A DNA stretch of 64,000 nt from Yoonia maritima (GTDB lineage Bacteria; Pseudomonadota; Alphaproteobacteria; Rhodobacterales; Rhodobacteraceae), in contig NZ_CM009490.1 of NCBI RefSeq assembly GCF_002933395.1, forward strand, positions 124,001 to 188,000, read 5' to 3'. How positions within the stretch are numbered: position 1 is the first letter of the stretch; every line of letters starts with the position of its first letter. Under the pieces are notes generated by a model. That model saw only the letters and a list, made by a program, of their open reading frames with translations, ran no database searches and was not told the DNA's origin. Positions 17,321 through 26,321 of this stretch are shown here, piece by piece. The position numbers and the translations under genes are program-made.

Positions 17321-18076
17321 ATGATTGAACAAACTCTTGATGATGGCGTGCTTATTTTGACTATATCTGCCCCAGAACGCCGAAACCCAATCGGGCATCC
17401 AGTGCGACAAATGCTGGTGAATGCGCTGGCTAAGGCCGAGAATGATACCGAGGTCGGCGCAGTGGTACTGACCGGGGCAGGAGGCCATTTTTCGGCTGGT
17501 GGGGATATTCGCGAAATGGGGGGCACCAGCTTTGCCGAGTCACGCGATCGGTTTTCGGTTATGAAAGATCTGACAAGCCGGATGATGCGGTTTCCCAAAC
17601 CACTGATCGCTGCCGTTGAAGGTTGGGCGGCTGGCGCTGGGTTTTCGACGACGCTCGCATGCGAGACAATTGTTGCCGCCACGGATGCCCGTTTCATCGC
17701 AAGTTTTGCCAAGATTGGTCTGATCCCAGATATGGGTATGTTGGCGACCTTGCCGGCGCGTGTTGGGGTTGGGCGTGCGCAGCAGATTATGCTGAACCCG
17801 ACACCCATTGATGCGCCCCGTGCAGAGGCAATCGGAATGGTGGATCACCTGACCGACCCCGGCAGTGCGCTTGATCTGGGGGTGTCGCTGGCGCGCACCG
17901 CGATGCAGGCAGCCCCAATGCCGCGCGCTTACATCCGCGATTTCTTGGCATGGCAGGTTGATGCCGCTTTGGAATATGAACGTCAGATGCAGCCGTTGTT
18001 AGCCCGTAGCGCTGATGCTGCCGAAGGACGGGATGCGTTTCTAGCAAAGCGTGCGCCTATCTTCACTGGGAATTAA
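17321..18076 (+). CDS. Enoyl-CoA hydratase/isomerase (crotonase)
   Basis: A 251-residue crotonase-fold enzyme that adds water to or isomerises enoyl-CoA in beta-oxidation. It shows the CoA-binding pocket segment TGAGGHFSAGGDIREMG, the oxyanion-hole AVEGWAAGAGFSTTLACE and the KIGLIPDMGMLATLP motif, where one catalytic glutamate position of classical hydratases is Asp or absent, so isomerase or another crotonase activity is possible. I place the start at MIEQTL (17321); an upstream ATG at 17264 adds an acidic 19-residue leader not typical of the family. It has two upstream IclR-type palindromes. Confidence 0.85.
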   Translation: MIEQTLDDGVLILTISAPERRNPIGHPVRQMLVNALAKAENDTEVGAVVLTGAGGHFSAGGDIREMGGTSFAESRDRFSVMKDLTSRMMRFPKPLIAAVEGWAAGAGFSTTLACETIVAATDARFIASFAKIGLIPDMGMLATLPARVGVGRAQQIMLNPTPIDAPRAEAIGMVDHLTDPGSALDLGVSLARTAMQAAPMPRAYIRDFLAWQVDAALEYERQMQPLLARSADAAEGRDAFLAKRAPIFTGN

Positions 18077-18081
18077 CATAA

Positions 18082-18100
18082 TGCGAAATATAATTTCGCT
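18082..18100 (+). promoter_or_regulatory. IclR-type palindrome upstream of the acyl-CoA dehydrogenase unit
   Basis: TGCGAAATATAATTTCGCT matches the tandem palindrome at 17111-17168 in 16 of 19 positions, with the same seven-base arms and five-base spacer. It sits in the 227-base gap before the 18304 gene, just past the enoyl-CoA hydratase stop. Confidence 0.7.
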
Positions 18101-18303
18101 ATGCGGTATTGGCAGTATGGTATTCGCCGACTAAGATAGATTTCGTCGGGCGCTATTGCGTCGGATTGCACAGGGCGTGATGGCCCCGTGGGGAGGAAAC
18201 ATTTATTTGGTTAGTCTGCGCTGCGCGGACTGGTCAGTCCTTTGCCGCGCTTGTGCGTCCGGTCATTTGCATCGCCCAAATTGGAATGACCCAAGGAGCC
18301 CGC

Positions 18304-19575
18304 ATGGCACACACAGATACGCCCTTTGAGATGAACAATCTTGAGATGTCCGACAAAGCCAAGCCATTGCTGGCAGCCGTGACAAAGCACATCGCGGAAA
18401 ATGTGGATCCGATCACTGAAGAATTTCATGCGGCTGCAAATACGGGCGAGGCGCGTTGGTCATTGTCTCTGCGTCAGGCAGAATTGTTAGAAGCAGCAAA
18501 GCAAAAGGCGCGGGATGCCGGGCTTTGGAATTTCTTTCTTCCAAACGCCCAAACTGGCGAAGGTCTTTCGAACCTTGATTACGCGTACATTGCGTTTGAA
18601 CTGGGCAAGAACCCTTTGGCGTCCCAGACACTCAATTGTTCGGCACCAGATACGGGCAATATGGAAGTATTGGAACGCGTGGGGACGACTGCGCAAAAAG
18701 AGAAATGGCTAAAGCCGTTGCTTGCCGGTGAAATCCGGTCCTGCTTTGGCATGACAGAACCGCGACATGCGTCGTCGGATGCACGCAATATCCAGACCTC
18801 TGCCGTATTGGACGGTGACGAATGGGTCATAAACGGCGAGAAATACTATATTTCCGGGGCAGGCGACACGCGCTGCAAAGTGATGATCTGTATGGTCAAA
18901 ACATCTCCCGAGGCAGAGACATTCCGGCAGCAGTCACAAATTCTGATCCCAATGGACACACCGGGATTAGAGATCGTTGGTCCGATGACGGTGTTTGGTG
19001 CCGACCATGCGCCGCACGGCCATATGCATTTGCGATTGAACAACGTCCGTGTTCCCAAGGAAAACATCCTGATGGGCGAGGGCTGCGGGTTTGAGATTAG
19101 CCAGTTGCGCTTGGGGCCGGGCCGTATTCACCACTGTATGCGGTCGATCGGCATGGCGGAAAAATCGTTGGACCTGTTCATGTCCCGTGGGCTTGGCCGA
19201 GAGGCGTTCGGCGACAAGCTGATCAACCTTGGTAAGAATATGGAAACTCTGTCACGCGCGCGGATCGAAATCGAAGCGATGCGTTTGATGGTTCTTAAGG
19301 CGGCAAAGGCGATGGATACGCTGGGCAACAAAGAGGCTCGCATTTGGGTGTCGATGATCAAGGCGATGGTCCCCGAAAAGGTGTGTCAGATCATTGATCA
19401 AACCATCCAAATTCACGGCGCGACAGGCATGTCCCAATGGTCAGAGCTGCCTGAGATGTACGCAAATCAAAGGACATTACGTTTCGCGGATGGTCCGGAC
19501 GAGGTTCACCATGCTGTCGTCGCCCGCGCCGAGGTGAAGGCATTTCAGGCGTCAAACACGCGAAACGGGGGGTAA
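18304..19575 (+). CDS. Acyl-CoA dehydrogenase, ACAD10/11-like
   Basis: A 423-residue flavoprotein of the acyl-CoA dehydrogenase fold. Segments CFGMTEPRHASSDARNIQ (FAD-binding), GDEWVINGEKYYISGAGD and LRFADGPDEVHHAVVARAE near the C-terminus are those of the ACAD10/11 subgroup, not the short-chain or FadE groups. In that subgroup the enzyme acts on 4-phosphoacyl-CoA, formed from 4-hydroxyacyl-CoA by a kinase of the type encoded at 26322. The start is the ATG at 18304 after GGAG (18295-18298). Two short-chain dehydrogenase genes follow in the same unit. The substrate is inferred from family. Confidence 0.85.
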   Translation: MAHTDTPFEMNNLEMSDKAKPLLAAVTKHIAENVDPITEEFHAAANTGEARWSLSLRQAELLEAAKQKARDAGLWNFFLPNAQTGEGLSNLDYAYIAFELGKNPLASQTLNCSAPDTGNMEVLERVGTTAQKEKWLKPLLAGEIRSCFGMTEPRHASSDARNIQTSAVLDGDEWVINGEKYYISGAGDTRCKVMICMVKTSPEAETFRQQSQILIPMDTPGLEIVGPMTVFGADHAPHGHMHLRLNNVRVPKENILMGEGCGFEISQLRLGPGRIHHCMRSIGMAEKSLDLFMSRGLGREAFGDKLINLGKNMETLSRARIEIEAMRLMVLKAAKAMDTLGNKEARIWVSMIKAMVPEKVCQIIDQTIQIHGATGMSQWSELPEMYANQRTLRFADGPDEVHHAVVARAEVKAFQASNTRNGG

Positions 19576-19578
19576 GCC

Positions 19579-20343
19579 ATGTTTGATCTTTCAGGAAAGA
19601 CGGCGCTGCTGACGGGCGCATCAAAGGGCATGGGGCTGGCGATGGCGACTGCGCTGGCAGGGCAGGGGGCGCGGGTGGTGATTTCATCGCGCAAGCAAGA
19701 TCAGCTAGACGAAGCCGCCGCAGGTATTAACGCGTCCGTTGGCAAGGATTGCGCCACCGGAATTGCGGCCAACGTCGGTTACAAGGATCAGCTAGAGGCG
19801 CTGGTGGCCCAGACCAAATCAGACGTTGGGCCAGTTGATATCGTGATCGGGAACGCAGGGGTAAATCCCTTTTACGGCAAGACCTCTGAAATTCCTGACG
19901 CGGCGTATGAAAAAATCATGACCGCGAATGTGCAGTCTAACCTTTGGCTGGCGCAGTTGCTTGCCCCGGATATGGTCGCCAATGGCGGCGGTTCGATGAT
20001 ATTTACCGCGTCGGTTGGGGCCTACAAACCATCCACCATGCTTGGGCATTATGGCATGTCAAAACTGGCGCTGATCGGTTTAGTGCGCAATCTCGCGCTG
20101 GAATACGGGCCGCAGGGCATTCGCTGTAATGCGATTTGCCCCGGTGTGATCAAGACAGATTTTGCCAAGGAACTATGGGATAACCCCGAAGCCGCTGAAC
20201 GGGCGCGCAACGAAATCCCGCTTCGCAGGTTGGGTGAACCAGAGGATTTCAAAGGGCTGGCCGTTTTCCTCGCCTCTGATGCCAGTAGCTATATGACCGG
20301 GCAGGCGCTGACGGTCTGTGGCGGCACAAATATGTGGGCGTGA
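19579..20343 (+). CDS. Short-chain dehydrogenase/reductase (SDR), first
   Basis: A 254-residue classical SDR: cofactor motif TGASKGMG (about 12-19), GNAGVNPF, active-site Ser and YGMSK (Tyr-Lys), and IRCNAICPGVIKTDF in the C-terminal half. It probably oxidises or reduces a hydroxy/keto-acyl-CoA. The 3-base gap from the preceding dehydrogenase shows cotranscription. In levulinate-type pathways an SDR converts the keto acid to the 4-hydroxy acid, so one of the two SDRs here may do so; this is inference. Confidence 0.88.
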   Translation: MFDLSGKTALLTGASKGMGLAMATALAGQGARVVISSRKQDQLDEAAAGINASVGKDCATGIAANVGYKDQLEALVAQTKSDVGPVDIVIGNAGVNPFYGKTSEIPDAAYEKIMTANVQSNLWLAQLLAPDMVANGGGSMIFTASVGAYKPSTMLGHYGMSKLALIGLVRNLALEYGPQGIRCNAICPGVIKTDFAKELWDNPEAAERARNEIPLRRLGEPEDFKGLAVFLASDASSYMTGQALTVCGGTNMWA

Positions 20344-20347
20344 GATC

Positions 20348-21115
20348 ATGGAGATCAGCGGAAAGATTGCCGTTGTCACAGGCGCGGCCAGCGGGATTGG
20401 CCGTGCGCTCGCGCTTCGGTTGGCGGCTGAAGGTGCGAAATGCGTTGTCTGTGTTGATCTAAACGCCGAAGGCGCTGCTGAGACGGCTGCCGCCAGTGGT
20501 GGTGTGTCGTATCAGGTGAATGTTGGTATCGAGGCAGAGATCGCGCAGCTTATCGCGGACGTTGAAACCAATATTGGCCCGATTGATCTGTTTTGTTCGA
20601 ATGCCGGGATCATGGTCAAAGGCGGTGCAGAGGCCGCGAATGAAGACTGGCAGCGGATATGGGATATCAACGTCATGGCCCATGTCTGGGCCGCACGTCA
20701 TCTTGTGCCATTGATGATCGCCCGTGGTGGCGGGTATTTGCTGAATACGGCGTCAGCGGCGGGGCTATTAAGCCAAGTCGGCGCGGCGCCCTATAGCGTT
20801 AGTAAGCATGCGGCTGTTGGTTTGGCCGAATGGTTGGCCCTGACCCACGGCGATGATGGTATTGGTGTTTCGGTTCTATGCCCACAGGCCGTGCGGTCCG
20901 ACATGACACGCGGCAATGAACAATCCGTCGCGTCGCTTGATGGGTTGCTAGAGCCAGAACCCGTGGCAGAGGCCTGTGTGCAGGCGATCAAAGAAGAGAC
21001 ATTCCTTGTTTTGCCGCATCCAGAGGTGTTGGGATATTTCCGTAAAAAATCTGAAAATTATGACCGCTGGATTGGTGGTATGCGCAAGCTGAACAGAATA
21101 TTCCGTAAGTCGTAA
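20348..21115 (+). CDS. Short-chain dehydrogenase/reductase (SDR), second
   Basis: A 255-residue SDR with the cofactor motif TGAASGIG, CSNAGIM, YSVSK (catalytic Tyr and Lys) and VLCPQAVRSDM. It is distinct from its neighbour, sharing only the fold. The start is the ATG at 20348, four bases after the previous stop; an upstream ATG inside that gene is rejected. It is the last gene of the unit and converges on livF with a hairpin between them. Confidence 0.88.
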   Translation: MEISGKIAVVTGAASGIGRALALRLAAEGAKCVVCVDLNAEGAAETAAASGGVSYQVNVGIEAEIAQLIADVETNIGPIDLFCSNAGIMVKGGAEAANEDWQRIWDINVMAHVWAARHLVPLMIARGGGYLLNTASAAGLLSQVGAAPYSVSKHAAVGLAEWLALTHGDDGIGVSVLCPQAVRSDMTRGNEQSVASLDGLLEPEPVAEACVQAIKEETFLVLPHPEVLGYFRKKSENYDRWIGGMRKLNRIFRKS

Positions 21116-21122
21116 TGAGAAA

Positions 21123-21146
21123 GCCCGGCGCATATGTGCGCCGGGC
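21123..21146. terminator. Convergent-gene hairpin terminator
   Basis: GCCCGGCGCA pairs with TGCGCCGGGC around a TATG loop, a ten-base GC-rich stem. It lies in the 37-base gap between the SDR stop and the livF stop. On the minus strand it is followed by TTTCTC, a weak T-tract, so it may act on both transcripts. Confidence 0.75.
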
Positions 21147-21152
21147 CATTGC

Positions 21153-21854
21153 CTAGACTTCAAGCCATTCTTTCCGAACAGCGTCATTCGCTTTTAGCTC
21201 TTGCGGTGTGCCTTCGAACACGACCCGCCCGTGGCCCATCACATAGACGCGGTCAGAAATATCCATCGCGATATCCAGCTTTTGTTCCACCAACAGTGTC
21301 GAAATACCGCGCTTGGCAATTTCTTTCAGAACTTCGGCGACCTTTTGCACCATCTGCGGGGCAAGCCCTTCGGTCGGTTCGTCAATCATGATCAGGTCAG
21401 GATCCCCCATCAACGCCCGGCACATGGTCAGCATCTGCTTTTCACCGCCGGACAGAACGCTGGCCTCGGTGTCGGCGCGGTTGTTTAGGTTTTCGAACAT
21501 GTCGAACATGTCCTGCAAAGACCAGCGCCCCGATCCGTCCTTTTGACCCGGCTTTAATCCAAGGATCAGGTTTTGCCGTGTCGTGAGCCCCGGAAAGATG
21601 TCGCGGTTTTCAGGAACATAGCCAAGACCTAGGCGGGCGATGTCGAATGCTTTTTTGCCTGCAATTTCGGTGCCTTTGAAACGCACAGACCCATGCGGGG
21701 GAACTTCTCCGATCACGGTTTTGCATGTGGTTGAACGGCCAACACCGTTGCGGCCCAAAAGCGCGACAATTTCGCCTTCTTTGATGTTCATGTTCACGCC
21801 TTGCAGCACGTGGGATTTGCCGTAGTAGGCGTGCAGATTTTCGATTTCCAGCAT
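21153..21854 (-). CDS. livF: LivF-type ABC transporter ATP-binding protein
   Basis: A 233-residue ATPase of the branched-chain amino-acid type (HAAT) ABC importers, which also carry organic acids and CoA-pathway substrates. Signature VLSGGEKQMLTMCRALM, Walker B LIMIDEPTEGLAPQM and the H-loop region are present. Walker A reads GRNGVGRST, with Arg where the Lys is usual. The start is the ATG at 21854, in frame with a 99-base upstream extension that is not part of the family. It follows livG by one base in the order G-F, downstream of livM and livH. Confidence 0.92.
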   Translation of the reverse strand: MLEIENLHAYYGKSHVLQGVNMNIKEGEIVALLGRNGVGRSTTCKTVIGEVPPHGSVRFKGTEIAGKKAFDIARLGLGYVPENRDIFPGLTTRQNLILGLKPGQKDGSGRWSLQDMFDMFENLNNRADTEASVLSGGEKQMLTMCRALMGDPDLIMIDEPTEGLAPQMVQKVAEVLKEIAKRGISTLLVEQKLDIAMDISDRVYVMGHGRVVFEGTPQELKANDAVRKEWLEV

Positions 21855-21855
21855 G

Positions 21856-22614
21856 TCAGTGTTCCGCCGTGATTGCCGTACCAAGGTAGGCTTCTTGTAC
21901 TTTGGGGTTTGCGCGGACCTCTTCTGGGGTGCCTGTCGCGACGATCTGGCCATAGACTAGAACCGAAATGCGGTCGGCCAGCCCAAAGACAACGCCCATA
22001 TCGTGTTCAACCATCACCAAGGTTTTGCCGACGGTCACCTTTCGGATCAGATCAACGATATAGTCCGTTTCTGTGTTGCTCATCCCGGCGGTGGGTTCGT
22101 CAAGCATGATAACGTCAGCACCACCAGCAATCGTCAGCCCGATTTCAAGCGCACGCTGTTCGGCATAGGATAACACCCCAGCAGGCAGATCGCGCCGCGA
22201 GGTCAGGTTGATCTGTTCGATGATGGCATCTGCGGCTTCGGTTAATGGCTTTGACCTGTCGACCATTGTCCAGAATGAATACTTAAACCCCATTGAATAA
22301 AACAGCGCACAGCGCACGTTTTCAAACACGCTAAGGCGTGGAAAGATGTTGCTGATCTGAAATGACCGGCTTAGCCCCATGCGGTTTACTTTGAACGGGA
22401 CAAGACCGTGTAGGTCTTGCCCATGCAGATGCACCTTACCTTCGGTGGGTGCCATGCGCCGGGTTATCAGGTTGAACAGCGTTGATTTGCCAGCGCCGTT
22501 TGGCCCGATAATCGCGTGGCGTTCGCCTTTGTCGATTTTCAGATCAACGCCGCGAATGATCTCGGCTTTGCCATAGCTTTTCTTAAGATCACTGAGTTCA
22601 AGCGCGTGGTTCAT
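21856..22614 (-). CDS. livG: LivG-type ABC transporter ATP-binding protein
   Basis: A 252-residue ATPase with Walker A GPNGAGKS, Walker B VIMLDEPTAGMSN, signature LSYAEQRALEIGLTI (a common LivG variant) and the C-terminal family extension AYLGTAI. It pairs with LivF on the LivHM permease. The start is the ATG at 22614, which overlaps the livM stop (ATGA); an upstream in-frame extension lies inside livM and is rejected. Its Walker A lysine is normal, unlike LivF. Confidence 0.93.
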   Translation of the reverse strand: MNHALELSDLKKSYGKAEIIRGVDLKIDKGERHAIIGPNGAGKSTLFNLITRRMAPTEGKVHLHGQDLHGLVPFKVNRMGLSRSFQISNIFPRLSVFENVRCALFYSMGFKYSFWTMVDRSKPLTEAADAIIEQINLTSRRDLPAGVLSYAEQRALEIGLTIAGGADVIMLDEPTAGMSNTETDYIVDLIRKVTVGKTLVMVEHDMGVVFGLADRISVLVYGQIVATGTPEEVRANPKVQEAYLGTAITAEH

Positions 22615-23894
22615 TTCGCACCTCCTTCGACGGTATTGGCGTCGTGCCATGCATCATTGATTTGCGGGATGAGCTTGCGCGTGATGACCATGGCCGCCAG
22701 CGTGCCGCCGATTGCGATAACCCACGCGAACGGGCTGTGACTGTCAAAGGTGATCCCAAACAGCCCCATTTCATGTTGCCCCGGCGTGGCGTGGCGAACG
22801 TGGAACAGCATTTCAAACACTGCCGCACTGCCAAGGACAGCCACCGTTCCTGGGATCACCAGTTTTAGATAGGGCGCGAGCAGAAGCCGTAGTTTGCCAA
22901 GCCTGTATGCCGGTTCGTGCATCATAAGCAGCCCTGCCAATCCACGCGGACAATACATCACGGTCAGAACAAAGATCGTGCCAATGTAAAGCGCGCCAAG
23001 CTCAGTGTAGCGGCTAAGCACGGTTGTCAGCAGGGTGAAGACAATCGCACCGATGATCGGTCCGACGAAAAACCCCATACCGCCTAGAAAGGTGATCAGC
23101 AGGATCTTGCCAGATTGCACGAGGCTCATGTTTTCGGTCGTCATGATTTCATAGTTCAGCGCGAACAAGCCACCAGCGATACCCGCAAAGAACCCTGAAA
23201 AGATGAACGAATAGAAACGTACCCATCGTGCAGAATATCCTAAGAATTCAGCGCGTTCCGGGTTGTCACGTACCGCGTTGGCCATGCGCCCCATTGGTGT
23301 GCGGGTGTATAGATACATTAGCAAAACGGATAGCAGCAGCCAGCCAGCAATCAGATAATAGACTTCGGATTGGCGCAAAAATTCGACACCAAAGACCGGC
23401 AGCCCATATGTCCGGTCAGCTGATACGCCAGTTTCACCGCCAAAGAAGGCGACGAAAATCAGCGAACAGGCCGCGATCAGTTCACCAACACCAAGCGAGA
23501 TCATCGCAAAGACGGTTCCGGCTTGCCGTGTTGAAAAGCTGCCGATGATGCAAGCAAAGATCAGCCCGGCAATTCCGCCAAATATCGGCAACAATGGAAG
23601 CGGCAGTGGGGCACCGAATACTTCGACATAGCTCATGACGTGGACGGCAAAGACGCCGCCGATGCCCATAAACACCGCATGACCGAACGATAGCATCCCG
23701 CCTTGTCCCAACAGCATGTTGTAAGCCAAGGCAAAGATGATCGTAATGGCCATCTGGTTCATGACCGTAATGGTCGAATTCGCCGAAAACACAAAGGGTA
23801 GCAAAAGCAGTACGATTGTCGCGACTAGCCACGGCATGACAGTGCGGAGGCTGATACCAAATGGTCGTGAAAAACTGTGGGTCGTATCGGTCAT
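22611..23894 (-). CDS. livM: LivM-type permease with C-terminal extension
   Basis: A 427-residue inner-membrane permease of the LivM family. The usual helices and the EAA-like cytoplasmic region (FYSFIFSGFFAGIAGGLFAL, GKILLITFLGGMGFFVGPIIGA) lie in the first 330 residues. Beyond YCPRGLAGLL there are about 95 more residues with two extra hydrophobic segments (about 345-365 and 388-405), longer than typical LivM. The extension continues to the livG overlap and looks intact. It overlaps livH by four bases. Confidence 0.9.
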   Translation of the reverse strand: MTDTTHSFSRPFGISLRTVMPWLVATIVLLLLPFVFSANSTITVMNQMAITIIFALAYNMLLGQGGMLSFGHAVFMGIGGVFAVHVMSYVEVFGAPLPLPLLPIFGGIAGLIFACIIGSFSTRQAGTVFAMISLGVGELIAACSLIFVAFFGGETGVSADRTYGLPVFGVEFLRQSEVYYLIAGWLLLSVLLMYLYTRTPMGRMANAVRDNPERAEFLGYSARWVRFYSFIFSGFFAGIAGGLFALNYEIMTTENMSLVQSGKILLITFLGGMGFFVGPIIGAIVFTLLTTVLSRYTELGALYIGTIFVLTVMYCPRGLAGLLMMHEPAYRLGKLRLLLAPYLKLVIPGTVAVLGSAAVFEMLFHVRHATPGQHEMGLFGITFDSHSPFAWVIAIGGTLAAMVITRKLIPQINDAWHDANTVEGGAK

Positions 23895-24847
23895 AAGCCA
23901 CCCTTTCGGAATAGGCCGTGAGGGCGGAAGATCAGCGTCAGCACCATCAACAAGTAAGGTAAGATCGGGCCAATCTGTGACAGGGTGATTTGCCAGAAAT
24001 CACGCCATGGGCTGTTTGCCATATCAACAGGTTTGCTGATCCCGATTGCGGTTAAAATCTCGGCCAAGCCAACGTTGTAGGACGCAGCAAAGGTTGTCAT
24101 CCAGCCAATCAGAAGGGATGCAAACAACGCACCCCAAAGCGACCCCAGCCCGCCAATCACGATGGTAACGAACACGATTGAGCCCAAGACAAACGCCATG
24201 CCTGGGAAGGTGCCCAATACAGGCCCCGCAATGACACCCGCAACAGCCGCAAGTGCGGTTCCAACGCCAAAGACGCACATAAAGATGAGTGGAACGTTGT
24301 GGCCCAATGCTTCGACTGTGCGTGGAAAGCTAAGCGCGGCTTGGATGATCATGCCGATCCGGGTTTTCGTCAGTACGTATAACAGCCCCGCAAATATTCC
24401 GATCGCGATAAAAATCATAAAGATTTTGTAGGCTGGGATCGCATTGCCGGAAATTGAGAATAGCGCAAAATCAAGCGCCTCTGGCACCATGAATGGCACT
24501 TGGCTTTTGCCCCAGAAAAATTGAACGGCTTCTTCAATCAGCAGTGCCAAACCAAAGGTAAAGATCAGTTCGGCAACGTGGCCGTGTTGATGGACGCGGC
24601 GCAGGCCGTATCGTTCGACCCCGGCGCCAAAAATGCCGACAATAATAGGCGCAAACAAAAGCGCCATCCAAAAGCCCATGTACTGGCTGATCTGATAACC
24701 AAAATAAGCGCCAAGCATGTAAAAACTGGCGTGTGCAAAGTTCAAAACACCCATCATAGAAAAGATGAGCGTCAATCCTGCTGAAAGCATAAACAGCAAA
24801 AGGCCTGTGACGAGACCGTCAATAAGGTTGACGAGTATCAGGTCCAT
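23891..24847 (-). CDS. livH: LivH-type permease
   Basis: A 318-residue inner-membrane permease: N-terminal LIDGLVTGLLLFMLSAGLTL, the MGVLNFAHASFYMLGAYFGY family motif, then about seven further helices and the GGLGSLWGALFASLLIGW stretch. It forms the pore with LivM. The ATG at 24847 follows GGAGGAA. An 89-base gap containing a hairpin separates it from livK. Confidence 0.92.
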   Translation of the reverse strand: MDLILVNLIDGLVTGLLLFMLSAGLTLIFSMMGVLNFAHASFYMLGAYFGYQISQYMGFWMALLFAPIIVGIFGAGVERYGLRRVHQHGHVAELIFTFGLALLIEEAVQFFWGKSQVPFMVPEALDFALFSISGNAIPAYKIFMIFIAIGIFAGLLYVLTKTRIGMIIQAALSFPRTVEALGHNVPLIFMCVFGVGTALAAVAGVIAGPVLGTFPGMAFVLGSIVFVTIVIGGLGSLWGALFASLLIGWMTTFAASYNVGLAEILTAIGISKPVDMANSPWRDFWQITLSQIGPILPYLLMVLTLIFRPHGLFRKGGL

Positions 24848-24891
24848 TTCGTTCCTCCGGGGGGTTAGTCTAACACCAAATGGCGTAAAAT

Positions 24892-24921
24892 GCGCCTGAC
24901 CGGGGAATGACGATCAGGCGC
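24892..24921 (-). terminator. Hairpin between livK and livH, probable attenuator
   Basis: GCGCCTGA and TCAGGCGC form an eight-base stem in the 89-base livK-livH spacer, followed on the minus strand by ATTTTA. Partial termination here would give more binding protein than permease, a common layout for such transporters. Confidence 0.6.
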
Positions 24922-24936
24922 GGGCGCGATGATGGA

Positions 24937-26181
24937 TCAGGGACGATCCATCTCACAGGTTGTGGCGGAATCCCGGCCAGCGGCGACAACGGAATCTGAC
25001 ACAAGAAGACCATAGGGCGATCCGTCTAGTGAATTTGTAACCCCGTCATCGGTGTGGGCCATCACGTGCACATCTTGAATGACTTGATGGTTGTCTGGGC
25101 GCATATAGAGCGTTCCACCAAATGGGTTTTCGATCTCAAGGCCTTCGAGCGCGTTCGCAACGGCCACCACGTCAGTCGCTGTTCCGGCCTCGTTGATTGC
25201 GGCGGCCAACATGCGGATCACGTTGGATGTGCGCGCAAGGGTAAAGTTTTCACCGGGGAAGGCTTCTTTGAAGCCAGCAACATATTGTTCTGCTTCTTCA
25301 GATGCGGGTGGGTTTGTTTGACCTTCGGCAAGGATGAATAGCGATCCTTTTCCTGCTTCGCCAAACCCAGCTGTGATACCGCTTGCCGCTGCATAGTAGG
25401 TATAGATTGGGCCGGTGAAACCGTTCGCAATCAGGGACGTCCCCAACCCATACATGTCTGCGCCCCACGCCCCTGTGATGACAAAGTCAGCGCCAGATGA
25501 AACGATTTTCCGTGCGTAGGGGGTAAAGTCTTTGACCTGCCCAATCGGGTGAACTTCGTCCCCGGCGATCGTGATATCGGGGCGCTTGTCTGCGAGCATT
25601 GATGTCGCGCTTGCCGCGACCGCCCGGCCAAAGCTGTAGTCTTGGTTGATTAAATAGGCGGAGGTAAGATCCGGATTTTCCGCGATCACATCCGTCAGCG
25701 CATCCATTTTCAGGTCAGAGTTTGCATCAAAGCTAAAGTGCCAAAAGCTACACGCCTCATTCGTGAGCGCAGGATCAATCGCCGCATAGTTTAGAAACAG
25801 AACCTGTTGGTCAGGGTTGCGGCGGTTATGTTTGTTGATCGCGTCAATCAGCGCGGCAGCCACACCCGATGATTGCCCCTGCACAATATAACGTACACCA
25901 TCGTCAATTGCGGTTTGCAGGTGGATCAGGGTTTCGGTCGCACTGATTTTATTATCAAGACCAACGATCTCGAATGTGTCGCCGTCTAGAACCCCGCCTT
26001 GATCGTTTACGACTGCGTCGACGGCATATTGAAACAAATGAAACGCATTTTCCCCAGTTGCGGCGAATGGGCCAGACAGTGGGTCGATAAAGGCAATTTT
26101 TACCGTGTCAGCAACAGATGCCGAGGTACTTAGCATTAGCGCCGTAAGCGCACCGAGTACGCCTGTTTTGGTCTTGTTCAT
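24937..26181 (-). CDS. Periplasmic substrate-binding protein of the Liv-type transporter
   Basis: A 414-residue periplasmic protein with a signal peptide (cleavage after SASVAD, about residue 25) and the type I binding fold: IAFIDPLSGPFAATGENAF, YIVQGQSSGVAAALIDAI, INQDYSFGRAVA. This is the branched-chain amino-acid-binding group, but the surrounding genes suggest an acid or acyl compound, as in related transporters that serve aromatic or steroid catabolism. The start is well defined by a GGAGGAGAAAAAG site. Two palindromic elements lie upstream (26242-26312). Confidence 0.88.
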   Translation of the reverse strand: MNKTKTGVLGALTALMLSTSASVADTVKIAFIDPLSGPFAATGENAFHLFQYAVDAVVNDQGGVLDGDTFEIVGLDNKISATETLIHLQTAIDDGVRYIVQGQSSGVAAALIDAINKHNRRNPDQQVLFLNYAAIDPALTNEACSFWHFSFDANSDLKMDALTDVIAENPDLTSAYLINQDYSFGRAVAASATSMLADKRPDITIAGDEVHPIGQVKDFTPYARKIVSSGADFVITGAWGADMYGLGTSLIANGFTGPIYTYYAAASGITAGFGEAGKGSLFILAEGQTNPPASEEAEQYVAGFKEAFPGENFTLARTSNVIRMLAAAINEAGTATDVVAVANALEGLEIENPFGGTLYMRPDNHQVIQDVHVMAHTDDGVTNSLDGSPYGLLVSDSVVAAGRDSATTCEMDRP

Positions 26182-26241
26182 CTTTTTCTCCTCCCAAAGA
26201 ATAAAGTCGCGACGTTCCTCCGATGTGACGACCTTCGATTA

Positions 26242-26276
26242 TTGAATCAGTTTTGCACAACTGCCCTATGATTCAA
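26242..26276. promoter_or_regulatory. Inverted repeat plus shared GTTGTGCAAAACTG element upstream of livK
   Basis: TTGAATCA (26242-26249) and its complement TGATTCAA (26269-26276) flank a 19-base spacer. The stretch 26248-26261 read on the minus strand, in the direction of livK, is GTTGTGCAAAACTG, identical to 32641-32654 upstream of the quinone oxidoreductase gene. It may be a regulator-binding or promoter element. Confidence 0.5.
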
Positions 26277-26293
26277 ACAATTTTGTTCCGCAT

Positions 26294-26312
26294 TGCGAAA
26301 TCTAATTTCGGC
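26294..26312. promoter_or_regulatory. IclR-type palindrome upstream of livK
   Basis: TGCGAAATCTAATTTCGGC matches the TGCGAAA-N5-TTTCGCA pattern of the sites at 17118, 17150 and 18082 with two mismatches at the right end. It lies between the livK start and the stop of the 26322 gene, about 110 bases upstream of livK, so livK has its own promoter. Confidence 0.65.
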
Positions 26313-26321
26313 TTTTGTGAT

